From: Blautia sp.
GTDB taxonomy: Bacteria; Bacillota; Clostridia; Lachnospirales; Lachnospiraceae
DNA length: 64,000 bases
NCBI GenBank assembly: GCA_021772055.1
Contig: JAETNR010000016.1
Location: 1 to 64,000 of the forward strand
Direction of reading: 5' to 3'
The notes under the pieces were generated by a model, which saw only the letters and a list, made by a program, of their open reading frames with translations, had not been told where the DNA came from and did no database searches. Positions 25,682 to 33,914 of the stretch are shown in pieces. A program made the position numbers and the translations under genes. Each line of letters starts with the position of its first letter. Position 1 is the first letter of the stretch.

Positions 25682-26014
25682 GTGAGCAGAAGAAAATTGG
25701 CAGGAGTGTGTATGGTACTTTTAATTGCAGCGCTGACAGGATGCGGAAGCGAGGCATCTGTGCGGAAAGAAGATAAAATGATGCTGCCGGAAAACGCGAA
25801 AGCTATGGAAAATGCAGTTGGCCAGGGCTTTACGCCCCAGGAAGGTTCCCATATTGACAAGAAGGGCAATATTGTGGACAAGGAGGGAAATACCTTTAAT
25901 AAAGAAGGCAAATGGCAGATTCCCGAGGGCGGCCGCGTAGACTCCAAAGGCCGGATTATTGACAAAAACGGCCGTGTGATGGGCGGCGGAGCCACCGTAG
26001 GTTCTGTAGGATAA
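25682..26014 (+). CDS. Small secreted lipoprotein with seven-residue repeats
   Basis: A 110-residue protein with a lipoprotein signal peptide (LLIAALTGCGSE; Cys of LTGC is the lipidation site). The mature part carries consecutive seven-residue units of the form [IVF][DN][KS]xG[NKR]x: IDKKGNI, VDKEGNT, FNKEGKW, a degenerate unit, VDSKGRI and IDKNGRV, then a Gly-rich tail. GTG 25682 is preferred because AGGAGG lies about seven bases before it; ATG 25664 has no such site. Function unknown. The 3' end abuts a beta-galactosidase fragment, so the natural C-terminus might have been lost. Confidence 0.65.
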   Translation: MSRRKLAGVCMVLLIAALTGCGSEASVRKEDKMMLPENAKAMENAVGQGFTPQEGSHIDKKGNIVDKEGNTFNKEGKWQIPEGGRVDSKGRIIDKNGRVMGGGATVGSVG

Positions 26015-26016
26015 AA

Positions 26017-26929
26017 TACAAAGATACTTTTCCCGGGAGCCATGGATTTGTAACCAGAGAGACGAACTGGAGTTATGATACGGACGGAATCTGGCCCGCA
26101 AAAAATCCTGCCTGGAGAGAAGCTTTTCAGGATCGTGCAGCCAGGCTTTATGAGAGGGATAAAAATCATACCTGTGTGGTGATGTTCAGCCTTGGAAATG
26201 AAAGCAATTATGGAGATAATTTTGCTGCCATGAGCAATTATATCAGGGAGCGGGAAGGGGTAAGAACCGGATTCCGCAGGCTGATTCATTATGAAAATAC
26301 TTATAATAATAATCCGCAGAAAAAAGACCCGGATACAGTGGATGTAGTCAGCCGGATGTACTGGACTCCCGGAGAAATGCAGAACTATCATGATAGATTC
26401 CGGAGAGCCGGTATGGCACTTATCTTCGTCTTTCCATGTGGAATCATGATGGAAAAGAAATCGCGTTTGAGCAGATAGAACTTGGCACACCGCAGCTGCA
26501 GGAGAATGGAAAGGGCAGTGCACAGATTAAAGAAAAGGGAGAGTTTGCCCTGATCAAAGGAGAAGATTTCTGTTATCGCTTCAATCTGCACTACGGCTGG
26601 CTGGAAATGAGAGCAATGCCCAAAAGGAATATGTACCATATGTCAAGCCCCAGGAACACGGAAGCCACTATAATACCAAATACCTGAAGATCGGAAAATA
26701 TGCTTTTGTATCACGTCAGGGCTTTTCCTGCAATGTATCAGAGTATACATCACAGGAGCTGACGGAAAAAGCCCATGGATTTGAACTTTCAAAAGATGAA
26801 TACACCAATGTGAGGATTGACTATAAAGTCAGCGGCATCGGTTCCGCAAGCTGCGGTCCGGAACTTATGGATAAATATAGAATGAATGACGGGCATGTGC
26901 ATTTTGCATTTTCCATTATTCGGGAGTGA
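26017..26929 (+). pseudogene. GH2 beta-galactosidase remnant (frameshifted, 5'-truncated)
   Basis: Three frames together recover pieces of a large GH2 beta-galactosidase. Frame one (26017-26478) gives GFVTRETNW..., WREAFQDRAARLYERDKNH and VVMFSLGNESNYGDN, the last holding the acid/base Glu of the GH2 signature. It breaks near 26400-26440; a second frame (26436-26687) gives DGKEIAFEQIELG; a third (to 26929) gives KPQEHGSHYNTKYLKIG and SGIGSASCGPELMDKYR, the domain-5 C-terminus. The N-terminal domains and a stretch between pieces are absent. It is not functional. Confidence 0.85.
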
Positions 26930-26946
26930 TAGGGCAAACATAAAAG

Positions 26947-26974
26947 TTGACTTTAGGAATCAGATGTATATACT
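26947..26974 (+). promoter_or_regulatory. Promoter of the C69 dipeptidase gene
   Basis: TTGACT (26947-26952), 16 bp, TATACT (26969-26974), 40 bp before the start codon. Confidence 0.65.
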
Positions 26975-27015
26975 GAAATAAGAGCAGAATACGAAAGACA
27001 AAGGAGATTAAAAAA

Positions 27016-28500
27016 ATGGCGTGTACAACAATGCTTGTTGGAAAAAAAGCAACTTATGACGGATCTACAATGATCGCAAGAAATGACGATTCCTGTTCCG
27101 GACGTTTTACCCCGAAGAAGTTTGTGGTAGTTCATCCGGAAGAACAGCCTGTACTTTATAAATCTGTCATTTCCCACGTGGAGATCGCGCTCCCGGAAAA
27201 TCCCATGCGATATACCTCTATGCCAAATGCTTTGAAGGGGGAGGGAATCTGGGCAGGAAGCGGAGTCAATGAGGCGCAGGTAGGGATTACCGCGACCGAG
27301 ACGATCACCTCCAATCCCCGGGTACTGGGAGCAGATCCCCTGGTGGTTTACCAGCCGGCAAAAGACGGAAACGAAGAAGTCCCGGGAGGAATTGGGGAAG
27401 AGGATATTGTTTCCATAGTTCTTCCTTATATTCACAGTGCCAGAGAAGGCGTGCAGAGACTGGGAAGCCTTCTGGAAAAGTACGGTACATATGAAATGAA
27501 TGGAATTGCCTTTCAGGATAAAGATGAAATATGGTGGCTGGAAACCATTGGCGGACATCATTGGATCGCAAGGCGTGTTCCGGATGATGCTTACGTGGTA
27601 ATGCCAAATCAGCTTGGACTGGATCAGTTTGACCTGGAGGATGCACTGAATGAACAGAAAGAATATATGTGTTCTTCGGATATGCGGGAATTTATAGAGA
27701 AAAATCATCTTGACCTTTCCCTTGATGGAAAACTGAATCCCAGAGATGCTTTTGGAAGTCATGATGACTCGGATCATGTATATAACACACCCCGTGCATG
27801 GTATATGCTGCGCTGCATGAATCCCCGGACAAAAATATGGGACGGGTCTAATGCGGAATATTCTCCCATTTCAGATGATCTGCCCTGGTGCATGGTTCCG
27901 GAGAAAAAGATTACCGCAGAAGATGTAAAGTATGTGCTTTCCTCCCATTATCAGGGAACGCCCTATGATCCGTACGGATCCTATGGGGACAATTCCATGC
28001 AGGGAGCCTATCGTTCCATCGGAATCAACAGGAATGATTTTATTTCTCTGATCCAGATGCGGCCGGAACACGAGAAGGACAGCAGAACCATTGAGTGGGT
28101 TGCCTATGCTTCCAATGCCTTTAATGCCATGGTTCCATTTTATGCGGATGTAGAAGAGACACCGGAGTATCTTTCCAATACTACGGGAGCGGTTTCCACA
28201 GATAATTTTTATTGGACAAGCAGAATGATTGCTGCCATGGCGGATGCTTCCTACAAAAGCTCTGTTTTCCATGTGGAGCGCTATCAGGAGTATGTGGCTT
28301 CCAAAGGGCATGAACTGATCTGCCGCTATGATGCATTGCTGGAACAGGAGAAAGATGCAGAAAAGCGCATGGCCTTGAAAAAAGAAGCAAATGAGGAAAT
28401 CGCAAAGATGCTGAAGGAGACTTCCCTGGATACGCTGGATAAAGTCTTATATGAACTGAGCTGCCAGATGAAAAATGCATATTCAAGGTCGGATGCGTGA
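27016..28500 (+). CDS. C69-family dipeptidase (PepD-like)
   Basis: A 494-residue Ntn-hydrolase fold peptidase cleaving dipeptides. MACTTMLVGKKATYDGS begins with the catalytic Cys at position 3, exposed after short processing; ARNDDS, YTSMPNALKGEGIWAGSGVNE and TATETI follow in family order. The length matches PepD/PepDA. No signal peptide, so it is cytoplasmic. It stands alone behind its own promoter and faces the Rpn gene. ACAAAGGAG precedes the start. Confidence 0.9.
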   Translation: MACTTMLVGKKATYDGSTMIARNDDSCSGRFTPKKFVVVHPEEQPVLYKSVISHVEIALPENPMRYTSMPNALKGEGIWAGSGVNEAQVGITATETITSNPRVLGADPLVVYQPAKDGNEEVPGGIGEEDIVSIVLPYIHSAREGVQRLGSLLEKYGTYEMNGIAFQDKDEIWWLETIGGHHWIARRVPDDAYVVMPNQLGLDQFDLEDALNEQKEYMCSSDMREFIEKNHLDLSLDGKLNPRDAFGSHDDSDHVYNTPRAWYMLRCMNPRTKIWDGSNAEYSPISDDLPWCMVPEKKITAEDVKYVLSSHYQGTPYDPYGSYGDNSMQGAYRSIGINRNDFISLIQMRPEHEKDSRTIEWVAYASNAFNAMVPFYADVEETPEYLSNTTGAVSTDNFYWTSRMIAAMADASYKSSVFHVERYQEYVASKGHELICRYDALLEQEKDAEKRMALKKEANEEIAKMLKETSLDTLDKVLYELSCQMKNAYSRSDA

Positions 28501-28529
28501 GAGAGTGAGCGCATATCTGTAAACCCCTC

Positions 28530-28549
28530 GCCCCTCAGGATTGAGGGGC
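28530..28549. terminator. Hairpin between convergent pepD and Rpn genes
   Basis: GCCCCTC (28530-28536) pairs with GAGGGGC (28543-28549) around a six-base loop. No T-run on either strand, so termination strength is doubtful. Confidence 0.4.
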
Positions 28550-28572
28550 ATGGGTGAGATAATTTGTTACGG

Positions 28573-29754
28573 TTATTTCCAATAAAGTTCCAACAGTTTT
28601 TCTGCATCTGCCTCTTCCAGGGTATATTTTTCCATGATATGCTGTATGGCACTTTTACGGTCAGGAAGGAATTTCTGAAGGAGTTCAATATAATCAGCGG
28701 TCATCTGTTGTTTCATAGCCTTTGCTGCATCGGCTTCTGCTTTTGCTGCATCAGTTTCTGCTTTCGATGCCTTAAGCTGCTCCAGAGCATCCTGGAGTTC
28801 TTTCCGGGCTTCAGCCGTTTGCTTCCGTTCCCACTGGATGTCCATTTTTTCCATATTTTCAAATAGATACCCCATTTTCTTTTCACTCCTTATCTTACTG
28901 ATGTAAGTATCTGATTCCTCTTCCGGTACGTTCAGCCTTCGGCAAAGACTCGCGGTAATTCTGGCAATGACATCGACGGCACTTTGGGGAGTATCCGCCA
29001 AAATGGAGTCTACCTTATCCGGATCGATATCATGCAGTTCCCGGAAGTCTGCTGCTTCCTGCACTTTGTTCAGTATCATCAGAAGGGACATACCATCGCC
29101 CTGTTCCAGGAGGGCCTGGTTTGTATAATCCCGAACGCGGATGACCCGGTAGGCAAAATCCGGGATGTATTTGTCCAATGCTTCCCCCATATCCGTCACG
29201 CGGCTTTTGAGGTTCAGATCTGCAGTCCAGGCTCCCTTTCCTTCATAGTACACCAGAGGGAAGATGAAGGGATAGCGGAAGTCTTTGTTGTGACAGTTCC
29301 ATCCATACTTGCTTTTGATCTCTTTTTCCCAGTCTTTCCAGATACACACCATATAGGTGAGAAGCTGCATGGACACGTTGTGGTCTACAGAGCTTTTGTG
29401 GTCAATGAGCGGGACGATGTAAATGGGCAGTTCATTCGTCCCCGGGTTCTGCCTGATGCGTACCACTGTGTCTGAATTCAGCTCCACTTCATCAAAAGTA
29501 TGGTAGCGCAGGGAAACCGTTTCAATATCCTCCGGCTGCACATTCTGAAATTGCGGCAGGCCGGAAAAATCGCGAAGAAACTGGGCACAGAGTATAGGAT
29601 TCTCAAAAATGCGCTTGCTGTTTACGTCTGCGTTTTGGAAAGTGCTGCTGTCCGTTTCTGAAGGAGAAACCGGCTGTTTCTCTGCTGCTTTTATGGCAGA
29701 ACTTTTTACGTTGTTGGCTTTGATACGGCGTTTGTTTTTGTTGTTTTTCCTCAT
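28573..29754 (-). CDS. Rpn-family PD-(D/E)XK nuclease/putative transposase
   Basis: A 393-residue protein with a basic N-terminus (MRKNNKNKRRIK), then the nuclease core (IFENPILCAQFLRDF, YIVPLIDHKSSVDHNVSMQL, YPFIFPLVYYEGKGAWT) and a C-terminal coiled region with AEADAAKAEADAAKA-like repeats ending in LLQKFLPDRKSAIQHIMEKY. The start at 29754 has AAAGGAGGATCT before it; a longer reading to 29853 has none. Second of three family members in the window. The family is linked to PF04754; the role is unproven. Confidence 0.8.
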   Translation of the reverse strand: MRKNNKNKRRIKANNVKSSAIKAAEKQPVSPSETDSSTFQNADVNSKRIFENPILCAQFLRDFSGLPQFQNVQPEDIETVSLRYHTFDEVELNSDTVVRIRQNPGTNELPIYIVPLIDHKSSVDHNVSMQLLTYMVCIWKDWEKEIKSKYGWNCHNKDFRYPFIFPLVYYEGKGAWTADLNLKSRVTDMGEALDKYIPDFAYRVIRVRDYTNQALLEQGDGMSLLMILNKVQEAADFRELHDIDPDKVDSILADTPQSAVDVIARITASLCRRLNVPEEESDTYISKIRSEKKMGYLFENMEKMDIQWERKQTAEARKELQDALEQLKASKAETDAAKAEADAAKAMKQQMTADYIELLQKFLPDRKSAIQHIMEKYTLEEADAEKLLELYWK

Positions 29755-30005
29755 AGATCCTCCTTTGATAATAGGGATACAGGAGGAAAAATGCTTTCCG
29801 CCTGCATTGTGGGTAATATTGGAATAATTTGGCGAAAAGCCTGAAATATTCATCTGCGGCAGGAGGAAACCTGCACGAAAAAGATGAAGTTCTCTTATGT
29901 AGGAGACATCTTAAGTTGTTAATTATATCTGAACATATTGTACTATGAAATCGATTTGGATGCAACTACTTTATAATTATTTAATAAAAAAACTGCGTTA
30001 GCGTG

Positions 30006-30264
30006 TTACATTTCATGGGGTGGAGAAGGGAGGAACGGACGCCTGACTATGTGGGATGCGGTTTCGGAGCACAAGAAACAGTAAGTTCCCTATACTTCTG
30101 CTAAAAACGTTCAGAAAATCCGTGAACTCGCCTAACGGCTCAGACAGCACAGATTTTCTGAACAACGCAAAAGTACTGGAAACAAACTGTTTCTAAGGCT
30201 CCTGCAAGTGCATCCCACATAGTCAGGCGTCCGTTCCTCCCTTCCCCACCCCATGAAATGTAAG
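30006..30264. repeat. 259 bp nested inverted repeat (possible MITE-like element or structured RNA)
   Basis: The gene-free 605 bp at 29755-30359 contains a near-perfect 54 bp inverted repeat: 30006-30059 against 30211-30264, with one mismatch. Inside are two further nested pairs: AGAAACAGT (30074-30082) with ACTGTTTCT (30187-30195), and GTTCAGAAAATCCGTG (30109-30124) with CACAGATTTTCTGAAC (30148-30163, one mismatch). The whole could fold into one long, three-tier hairpin in either strand's RNA. No coding frame or clear target-site duplication is seen (only GTG on both sides). A non-autonomous mobile element is likely; a structural RNA or strong bidirectional barrier is possible. Confidence 0.8.
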
Positions 30265-30359
30265 TGGTGTTATTGGTTTACTGAAAAAAGCCGGGATATT
30301 TTGCTGGAGTATTCTGGAAGATTGTGTTAGAATTTCCGTAATGAAAGGATGACCATATT

Positions 30360-31493
30360 ATGAAACCAATGGAAGAATACATACAGGAAAATCAGGAGAC
30401 GGCAGTGGAGCTTCTTCGGGAGCTCTGCCGGATTCCCGCCCCCAGTCATCACGAGGAACGCAGGGCTGAGTTCATCAAAGACTGGCTTTGTGCTCAGGGG
30501 GCAGAGGGCGTTTTTATTGATGAGGCAAAGAATGTAATTTATCCGTACGAATGGGAGGAAGGCCGTCCTGTGGCGTTGTTTATGGCACATACGGACACTG
30601 TATTTCCGGATACGGAGTCCATGGGAGTCTTTGAAAAGGATGGAAAGATGTTTTCTCCCGGAGTGGGAGACGATACTGCCAATGTGGCAATTCTTATGAT
30701 GGTGGCAGGATATGTGGCCCAGTATCACCCCAAAGCAAAATGCAGCGTGGTTTTTGCAGCAAACTCCTGCGAAGAAGGGCTTGGCAACCTGAAAGGCTCC
30801 AAGGCACTGATAAAACGTTACGGGGACAATTTATGCCAGGTAATTTCCTTTGACGGCTATATGGATGAAGTATGTAACTGTGCTGTGGGATCCATGCGCT
30901 ACAGGGTGGAAGTAAAAACAGAAGGAGGACATTCCTACGCTGATTTCGGAAACAGGAACGCTCTTGCAGAGCTTGCGGCTGTGATTCAAAAGCTGTACCA
31001 GTATCAGGTACCCGCAGACGGCAGCAAAACCACCTACAATGTGGGTCTGGTAAAAGGAGGAACCTCAGTAAATACCATTGCACAGCAGGCAGAGATGCTC
31101 TATGAATTCCGTTCAGACAATCTGGAAAGCATGAATCAGGTAAAGGAATATTTTGAAGAAGTCATTAATGCTTTCCGGGCTGATGGGCTTGAAGTGAACG
31201 TGGAGCTTATCGGAGAACGCCCATGCGGCAGAAAAAGTGACAAGGATCCCAGGCAGGAATCGCTTTCTGCTTTCTGCAGGGATGTGATTTATGAAAAGAC
31301 AGGGAAAATGCCGGGTTTTACTTCTTCATCCACAGACTGCAATATTCCGTTTTCCCTGGGAATCCCTGCGGCGACCCTTGGCCTTTGCCTGGGGGAGAAA
31401 CCTCACACCAGAGAGGAATGGATCTATGTGGACAGCCTGAAAACGGGATTTGCCATCGGGGCGGCTTTGGTTCTGGAGCGTTTTGAGGTTTGA
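30360..31493 (+). CDS. M20-family metallopeptidase (PepT/ArgE-like)
   Basis: A 377-residue zinc peptidase/deacylase. Ligands visible in order: MAHTDTVFP (His) near residue 78, GVGDDTANVA (bridging Asp) near 103, NSCEEGLGNLKG (catalytic Glu and Glu ligand) near 140, SFDGY (Asp) and a C-terminal KPHTREEW (His) near 351. The dimerisation lid (RYRVEVKTEGGHSYADFGNRNA) lies between. Substrate not determinable; tripeptides or acylated amino acids are typical. ATG 30360 sits 13 bases after AAAGGATG. Confidence 0.88.
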   Translation: MKPMEEYIQENQETAVELLRELCRIPAPSHHEERRAEFIKDWLCAQGAEGVFIDEAKNVIYPYEWEEGRPVALFMAHTDTVFPDTESMGVFEKDGKMFSPGVGDDTANVAILMMVAGYVAQYHPKAKCSVVFAANSCEEGLGNLKGSKALIKRYGDNLCQVISFDGYMDEVCNCAVGSMRYRVEVKTEGGHSYADFGNRNALAELAAVIQKLYQYQVPADGSKTTYNVGLVKGGTSVNTIAQQAEMLYEFRSDNLESMNQVKEYFEEVINAFRADGLEVNVELIGERPCGRKSDKDPRQESLSAFCRDVIYEKTGKMPGFTSSSTDCNIPFSLGIPAATLGLCLGEKPHTREEWIYVDSLKTGFAIGAALVLERFEV

Positions 31494-31518
31494 TGGCGTG
31501 CATTTTCTTGGAAAAGGC

Positions 31519-31548
31519 TTGACTTTCCTATATCTGCTGTGTTAAAAT
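31519..31548 (+). promoter_or_regulatory. Promoter of the rpmG-secE-nusG-rplK-rplA operon
   Basis: TTGACT (31519-31524) and TAAAAT (31543-31548), spacer 18 bp (or TTAAAA with 17). It lies just upstream of the ribosomal genes. Confidence 0.65.
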
Positions 31549-31656
31549 GTACAAGCGACATGGAAGTTAGGTCTTTTTTTTATGCCCGAAAATGAAACGG
31601 ATACATTTTCTGCAGATGAGAAGACTGTGCAAATGAAAACACTGGAGGTGGAAGTT

Positions 31657-31806
31657 GTGCGCGTTAAGATTACTTTAGCATGTACTGAGTGCAAGCAGCG
31701 TAACTACAATATGACTAAGGAAAAGAAGAACCATCCTGAGAGATTGGAAACGAAGAAATATTGTAAGTTTTGTCACAGACACACAATGCACAAGGAAACA
31801 AAATAA
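31657..31806 (+). CDS. rpmG: Ribosomal protein bL33
   Basis: A 49-residue large-subunit ribosomal protein, the zinc-ribbon form with [12 protein letters not shown] and [10 protein letters not shown] Cys pairs. GTG 31657 is the start: GGAGGTGG ends six bases before it and the length then matches bL33; the longer frame from 31582 is not credible. It heads the conserved rpmG-secE-nusG string. Confidence 0.95.
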   Translation: MRVKITLACTECKQRNYNMTKEKKNHPERLETKKYCKFCHRHTMHKETK

Positions 31807-31859
31807 TCCCAAAGTAACTATGATTGGATAGTTGCTCACGAGAATTGTGAGGTCACGCA

Positions 31860-32069
31860 ATGCAAGAAAAGGAAAAATCTGCTGGCAAAGGCCAGAAGAA
31901 AAATTGGTTTCAGGGACTTCAATCAGAATTTAAAAAGATTGTTTGGACAGACAGAGACACCCTGGTAAAACAGACTGTTGCAGTAGTTGTGATTACTGTG
32001 ATTCTGGGGGCACTCATCAGTATTATGGATGCAGGTATTCTGGAAGTCATTAATCTTTTAATGAAATAA
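31860..32069 (+). CDS. secE: Preprotein translocase subunit SecE
   Basis: A 69-residue single-span protein: a basic, Lys-rich N-terminus, the family block EFKKIVWTDRDTLVKQT, then one hydrophobic helix (VAVVVITVILGALISIMDAG). It stabilises SecY in the export channel. It sits between rpmG and nusG as in most Firmicutes; GAGGT lies upstream. No tRNA-Trp gene is present in the 53 bp gap before it. Confidence 0.95.
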   Translation: MQEKEKSAGKGQKKNWFQGLQSEFKKIVWTDRDTLVKQTVAVVVITVILGALISIMDAGILEVINLLMK

Positions 32070-32085
32070 GGACAAAGGTGATTGT

Positions 32086-32601
32086 ATGTCAGAAGCAAAA
32101 TGGTACGTTGTCCATACCTATTCCGGGTATGAGAACAAAGTAAAAGCCAACATTGAAAAGACGATCGAAAACCGACACCTGGAAGACCAGATCCTGGAAG
32201 TCCGTGTTCCTCTTGAGGAAGTCATTGAGATGAAAAATGGAATGGCCAAGCAGGTTCAGAAGAAATTGTTTCCTGGATATGTGCTGCTCAACATGATCAT
32301 GAATGACGATACATGGTACGTTGTCCGTAATACCAGAGGCGTTACAGGTTTCGTAGGACCGGGATCCAAGCCGGTAGCATTGCCGGAGGAGGAAATCCTT
32401 CACTTTGGCATTAAGAGTGAACCGGTAACTGTAGATTTCGCAGAGGGAGACCAGGTGGTCGTAACCGGCGGAGTATGGAAGGATACCGCAGGCGTTATTG
32501 CAGCGATCAACATGCAGAAACAGGTTGTTACTATTAATGTTGAGCTTTTCGGCCGCGAGACGCCGGTAGAAATAAGTTTCGCAGAAGTCAAGAAATTATA
32601 A
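32086..32601 (+). CDS. nusG: Transcription termination/antitermination factor NusG
   Basis: A 171-residue protein with the NGN domain (WYVVHTYSGYENKVKANIEK, FPGYVLLNMIM, VRNTRGVTGFVGPG) and the C-terminal KOW domain (EGDQVVVTGGVWKDTAGVIAAIN). It binds RNA polymerase and influences pausing and termination. Length and location are typical. Confidence 0.97.
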   Translation: MSEAKWYVVHTYSGYENKVKANIEKTIENRHLEDQILEVRVPLEEVIEMKNGMAKQVQKKLFPGYVLLNMIMNDDTWYVVRNTRGVTGFVGPGSKPVALPEEEILHFGIKSEPVTVDFAEGDQVVVTGGVWKDTAGVIAAINMQKQVVTINVELFGRETPVEISFAEVKKL

Positions 32602-32616
32602 CAGGTTATCATTATA

Positions 32617-32646
32617 GTGGGAGGGACATACCCCCGCCAATACCAC
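32617..32646 (+). promoter_or_regulatory. Leader stem motif before rplK, first copy (putative L1 site)
   Basis: GTGGGAGGG, a short loop and CCCCCGCC followed by AATACCAC form a compact structure; GTGG and CCAC close it. Almost the same sequence recurs at 33101-33128 before rplA. L1 is known to repress the L11-L1 message in other bacteria by binding a leader that resembles its rRNA site, so this is the likely role. Confidence 0.6.
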
Positions 32647-32662
32647 ATAGGAGGTGCCGAAA

Positions 32663-33088
32663 ATGGCAAAGAAAGTAACAGGATATATCAAATTACAGAT
32701 TCCGGCTGGTAAAGCAACTCCAGCACCGCCAGTTGGTCCGGCTCTTGGACAGCATGGTGTAAACATTGTTCAGTTTACAAAAGAGTTCAATGCAAGAACA
32801 GCAGATCAGGAAGGTATGATCATTCCGGTTGTTATCACTGTTTATGCAGACAGAAGTTTCAGCTTCATAACCAAGACTCCGCCGGCAGCCGTTCTTCTGA
32901 AGAAAGCCGCTAATATCAAATCCGGTTCCGGTGCTCCGAACAAAACGAAAGTTGCAAAAGTAACCAGAGCTCAGCTTCAGGAAATCGCAGAACTGAAAAT
33001 GAAAGACCTGAATGCAGCATCTGTTGAGGCAGCTGCAAGCATGATCGCAGGTACTGCAAGAAGTATGGGAATCGAAGTAGTAGACTAA
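32663..33088 (+). CDS. rplK: Ribosomal protein uL11
   Basis: A 141-residue ribosomal stalk-base protein: [35 protein letters not shown] and [18 protein letters not shown] in normal order, ending [15 protein letters not shown] 32663 follows AGGAGGTG at ideal spacing; the in-frame GTG at 32654 lies inside that site. Confidence 0.97.
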   Translation: MAKKVTGYIKLQIPAGKATPAPPVGPALGQHGVNIVQFTKEFNARTADQEGMIIPVVITVYADRSFSFITKTPPAAVLLKKAANIKSGSGAPNKTKVAKVTRAQLQEIAELKMKDLNAASVEAAASMIAGTARSMGIEVVD

Positions 33089-33100
33089 TACAAATAGGAA

Positions 33101-33128
33101 GTGGGAGGGAAATCCCCGCCAATACCAC
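33101..33128 (+). promoter_or_regulatory. Leader stem motif before rplA, second copy (putative L1 site)
   Basis: GTGGGAGGG...CCCCGCCAATACCAC, a near copy of the motif at 32617-32646, ends directly at the rplA ribosome binding site, so a folded or L1-bound form would hide it. The two copies differ mainly by two bases in the loop region. Confidence 0.6.
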
Positions 33129-33142
33129 AGGAGGTTATAGAA

Positions 33143-33835
33143 ATGAAACGAGGAAAGAAATACGTGGAAGCTGCAAAAGCAGTAGACCGCGCAACATTAT
33201 ATGATACCGCAGAAGCTATCAGCTTAGCGAAAAAGACTGCAGTTGCTAAATTTGATGAGACTATCGAAGCTCATATCCGTACAGGCTGCGATGGCCGTCA
33301 TGCAGATCAGCAGATCCGTGGTGCAGTAGTACTGCCTCATGGAACAGGTAAAACCGTTCGTGTTTTAGTATTTGCAAAAGATGCAAAAGCTGAGGAAGCA
33401 AAGGCAGCAGGCGCTGAATTCGTTGGAGCAGAAGAACTGATCCCGAGAATCCAGCATGATGGATGGCTGGATTTTGACGTTGTTGTTGCAACTCCAGATA
33501 TGATGGGGGTTGTAGGACGTCTGGGCCGTGTCCTTGGACCGAAAGGTTTAATGCCAAACCCGAAAGCTGGTACTGTAACTATGGACGTTACAAAAGCGGT
33601 TCATGATATTAAAGCTGGTAAGATTGAGTACCGTCTTGATAAAACCAATATTATCCATGTTCCGATCGGTAAAGCTTCCTTTACTGAGGAACAGTTAAGC
33701 GACAACTTCCAGACGCTGATTGAAGCCATCATTAAGGCCAGACCGAGCACATTGAAGGGACAGTTCCTGAAGAGCGTTGTAATTGCGCCGACAATGGGTC
33801 CTGGTGTGAAGATCAACCCAATGAAATTAGGCTAA
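33143..33835 (+). CDS. rplA: Ribosomal protein uL1
   Basis: A 230-residue L1: [16 protein letters not shown] start, [46 protein letters not shown] and the C-terminal [21 protein letters not shown] at 33131-33135 sets the ATG at 33143; the longer frame from 33101 runs through the leader motif. It is the last gene: a strong terminator follows, and rplJ/rplL are not present downstream as they usually are. Confidence 0.97.
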   Translation: MKRGKKYVEAAKAVDRATLYDTAEAISLAKKTAVAKFDETIEAHIRTGCDGRHADQQIRGAVVLPHGTGKTVRVLVFAKDAKAEEAKAAGAEFVGAEELIPRIQHDGWLDFDVVVATPDMMGVVGRLGRVLGPKGLMPNPKAGTVTMDVTKAVHDIKAGKIEYRLDKTNIIHVPIGKASFTEEQLSDNFQTLIEAIIKARPSTLKGQFLKSVVIAPTMGPGVKINPMKLG

Positions 33836-33852
33836 TAGATTTTGAAAGACAA

Positions 33853-33886
33853 GGGACATTCCTGATGGGATGTCCCACTTTTTTTT
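33853..33886 (+). terminator. Strong terminator after rplA
   Basis: GGGACATTCC (33853-33862) pairs with GGGATGTCCC (33867-33876), ten bp with one G-U and a TGAT loop, then ACTTTTTTTT. Confidence 0.93.
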
Positions 33887-33914
33887 AGAGTCAGAAAAGT
33901 AAGAGGCGAAAAAT

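Noticed and set aside
28530-28549. Full-strength bidirectional terminator between pepD and the Rpn gene
   Set aside because: The stem is only seven bp and neither strand has a following U-run; listed only as a weak hairpin.
30006-30264. Insertion sequence bounded by the 54 bp inverted repeats
   Set aside because: No transposase frame inside and only three matching flanking bases, so it is at most a non-autonomous element.
31807-31859. tRNA-Trp gene between rpmG and secE
   Set aside because: The 53 bp gap is too short and has no cloverleaf features.
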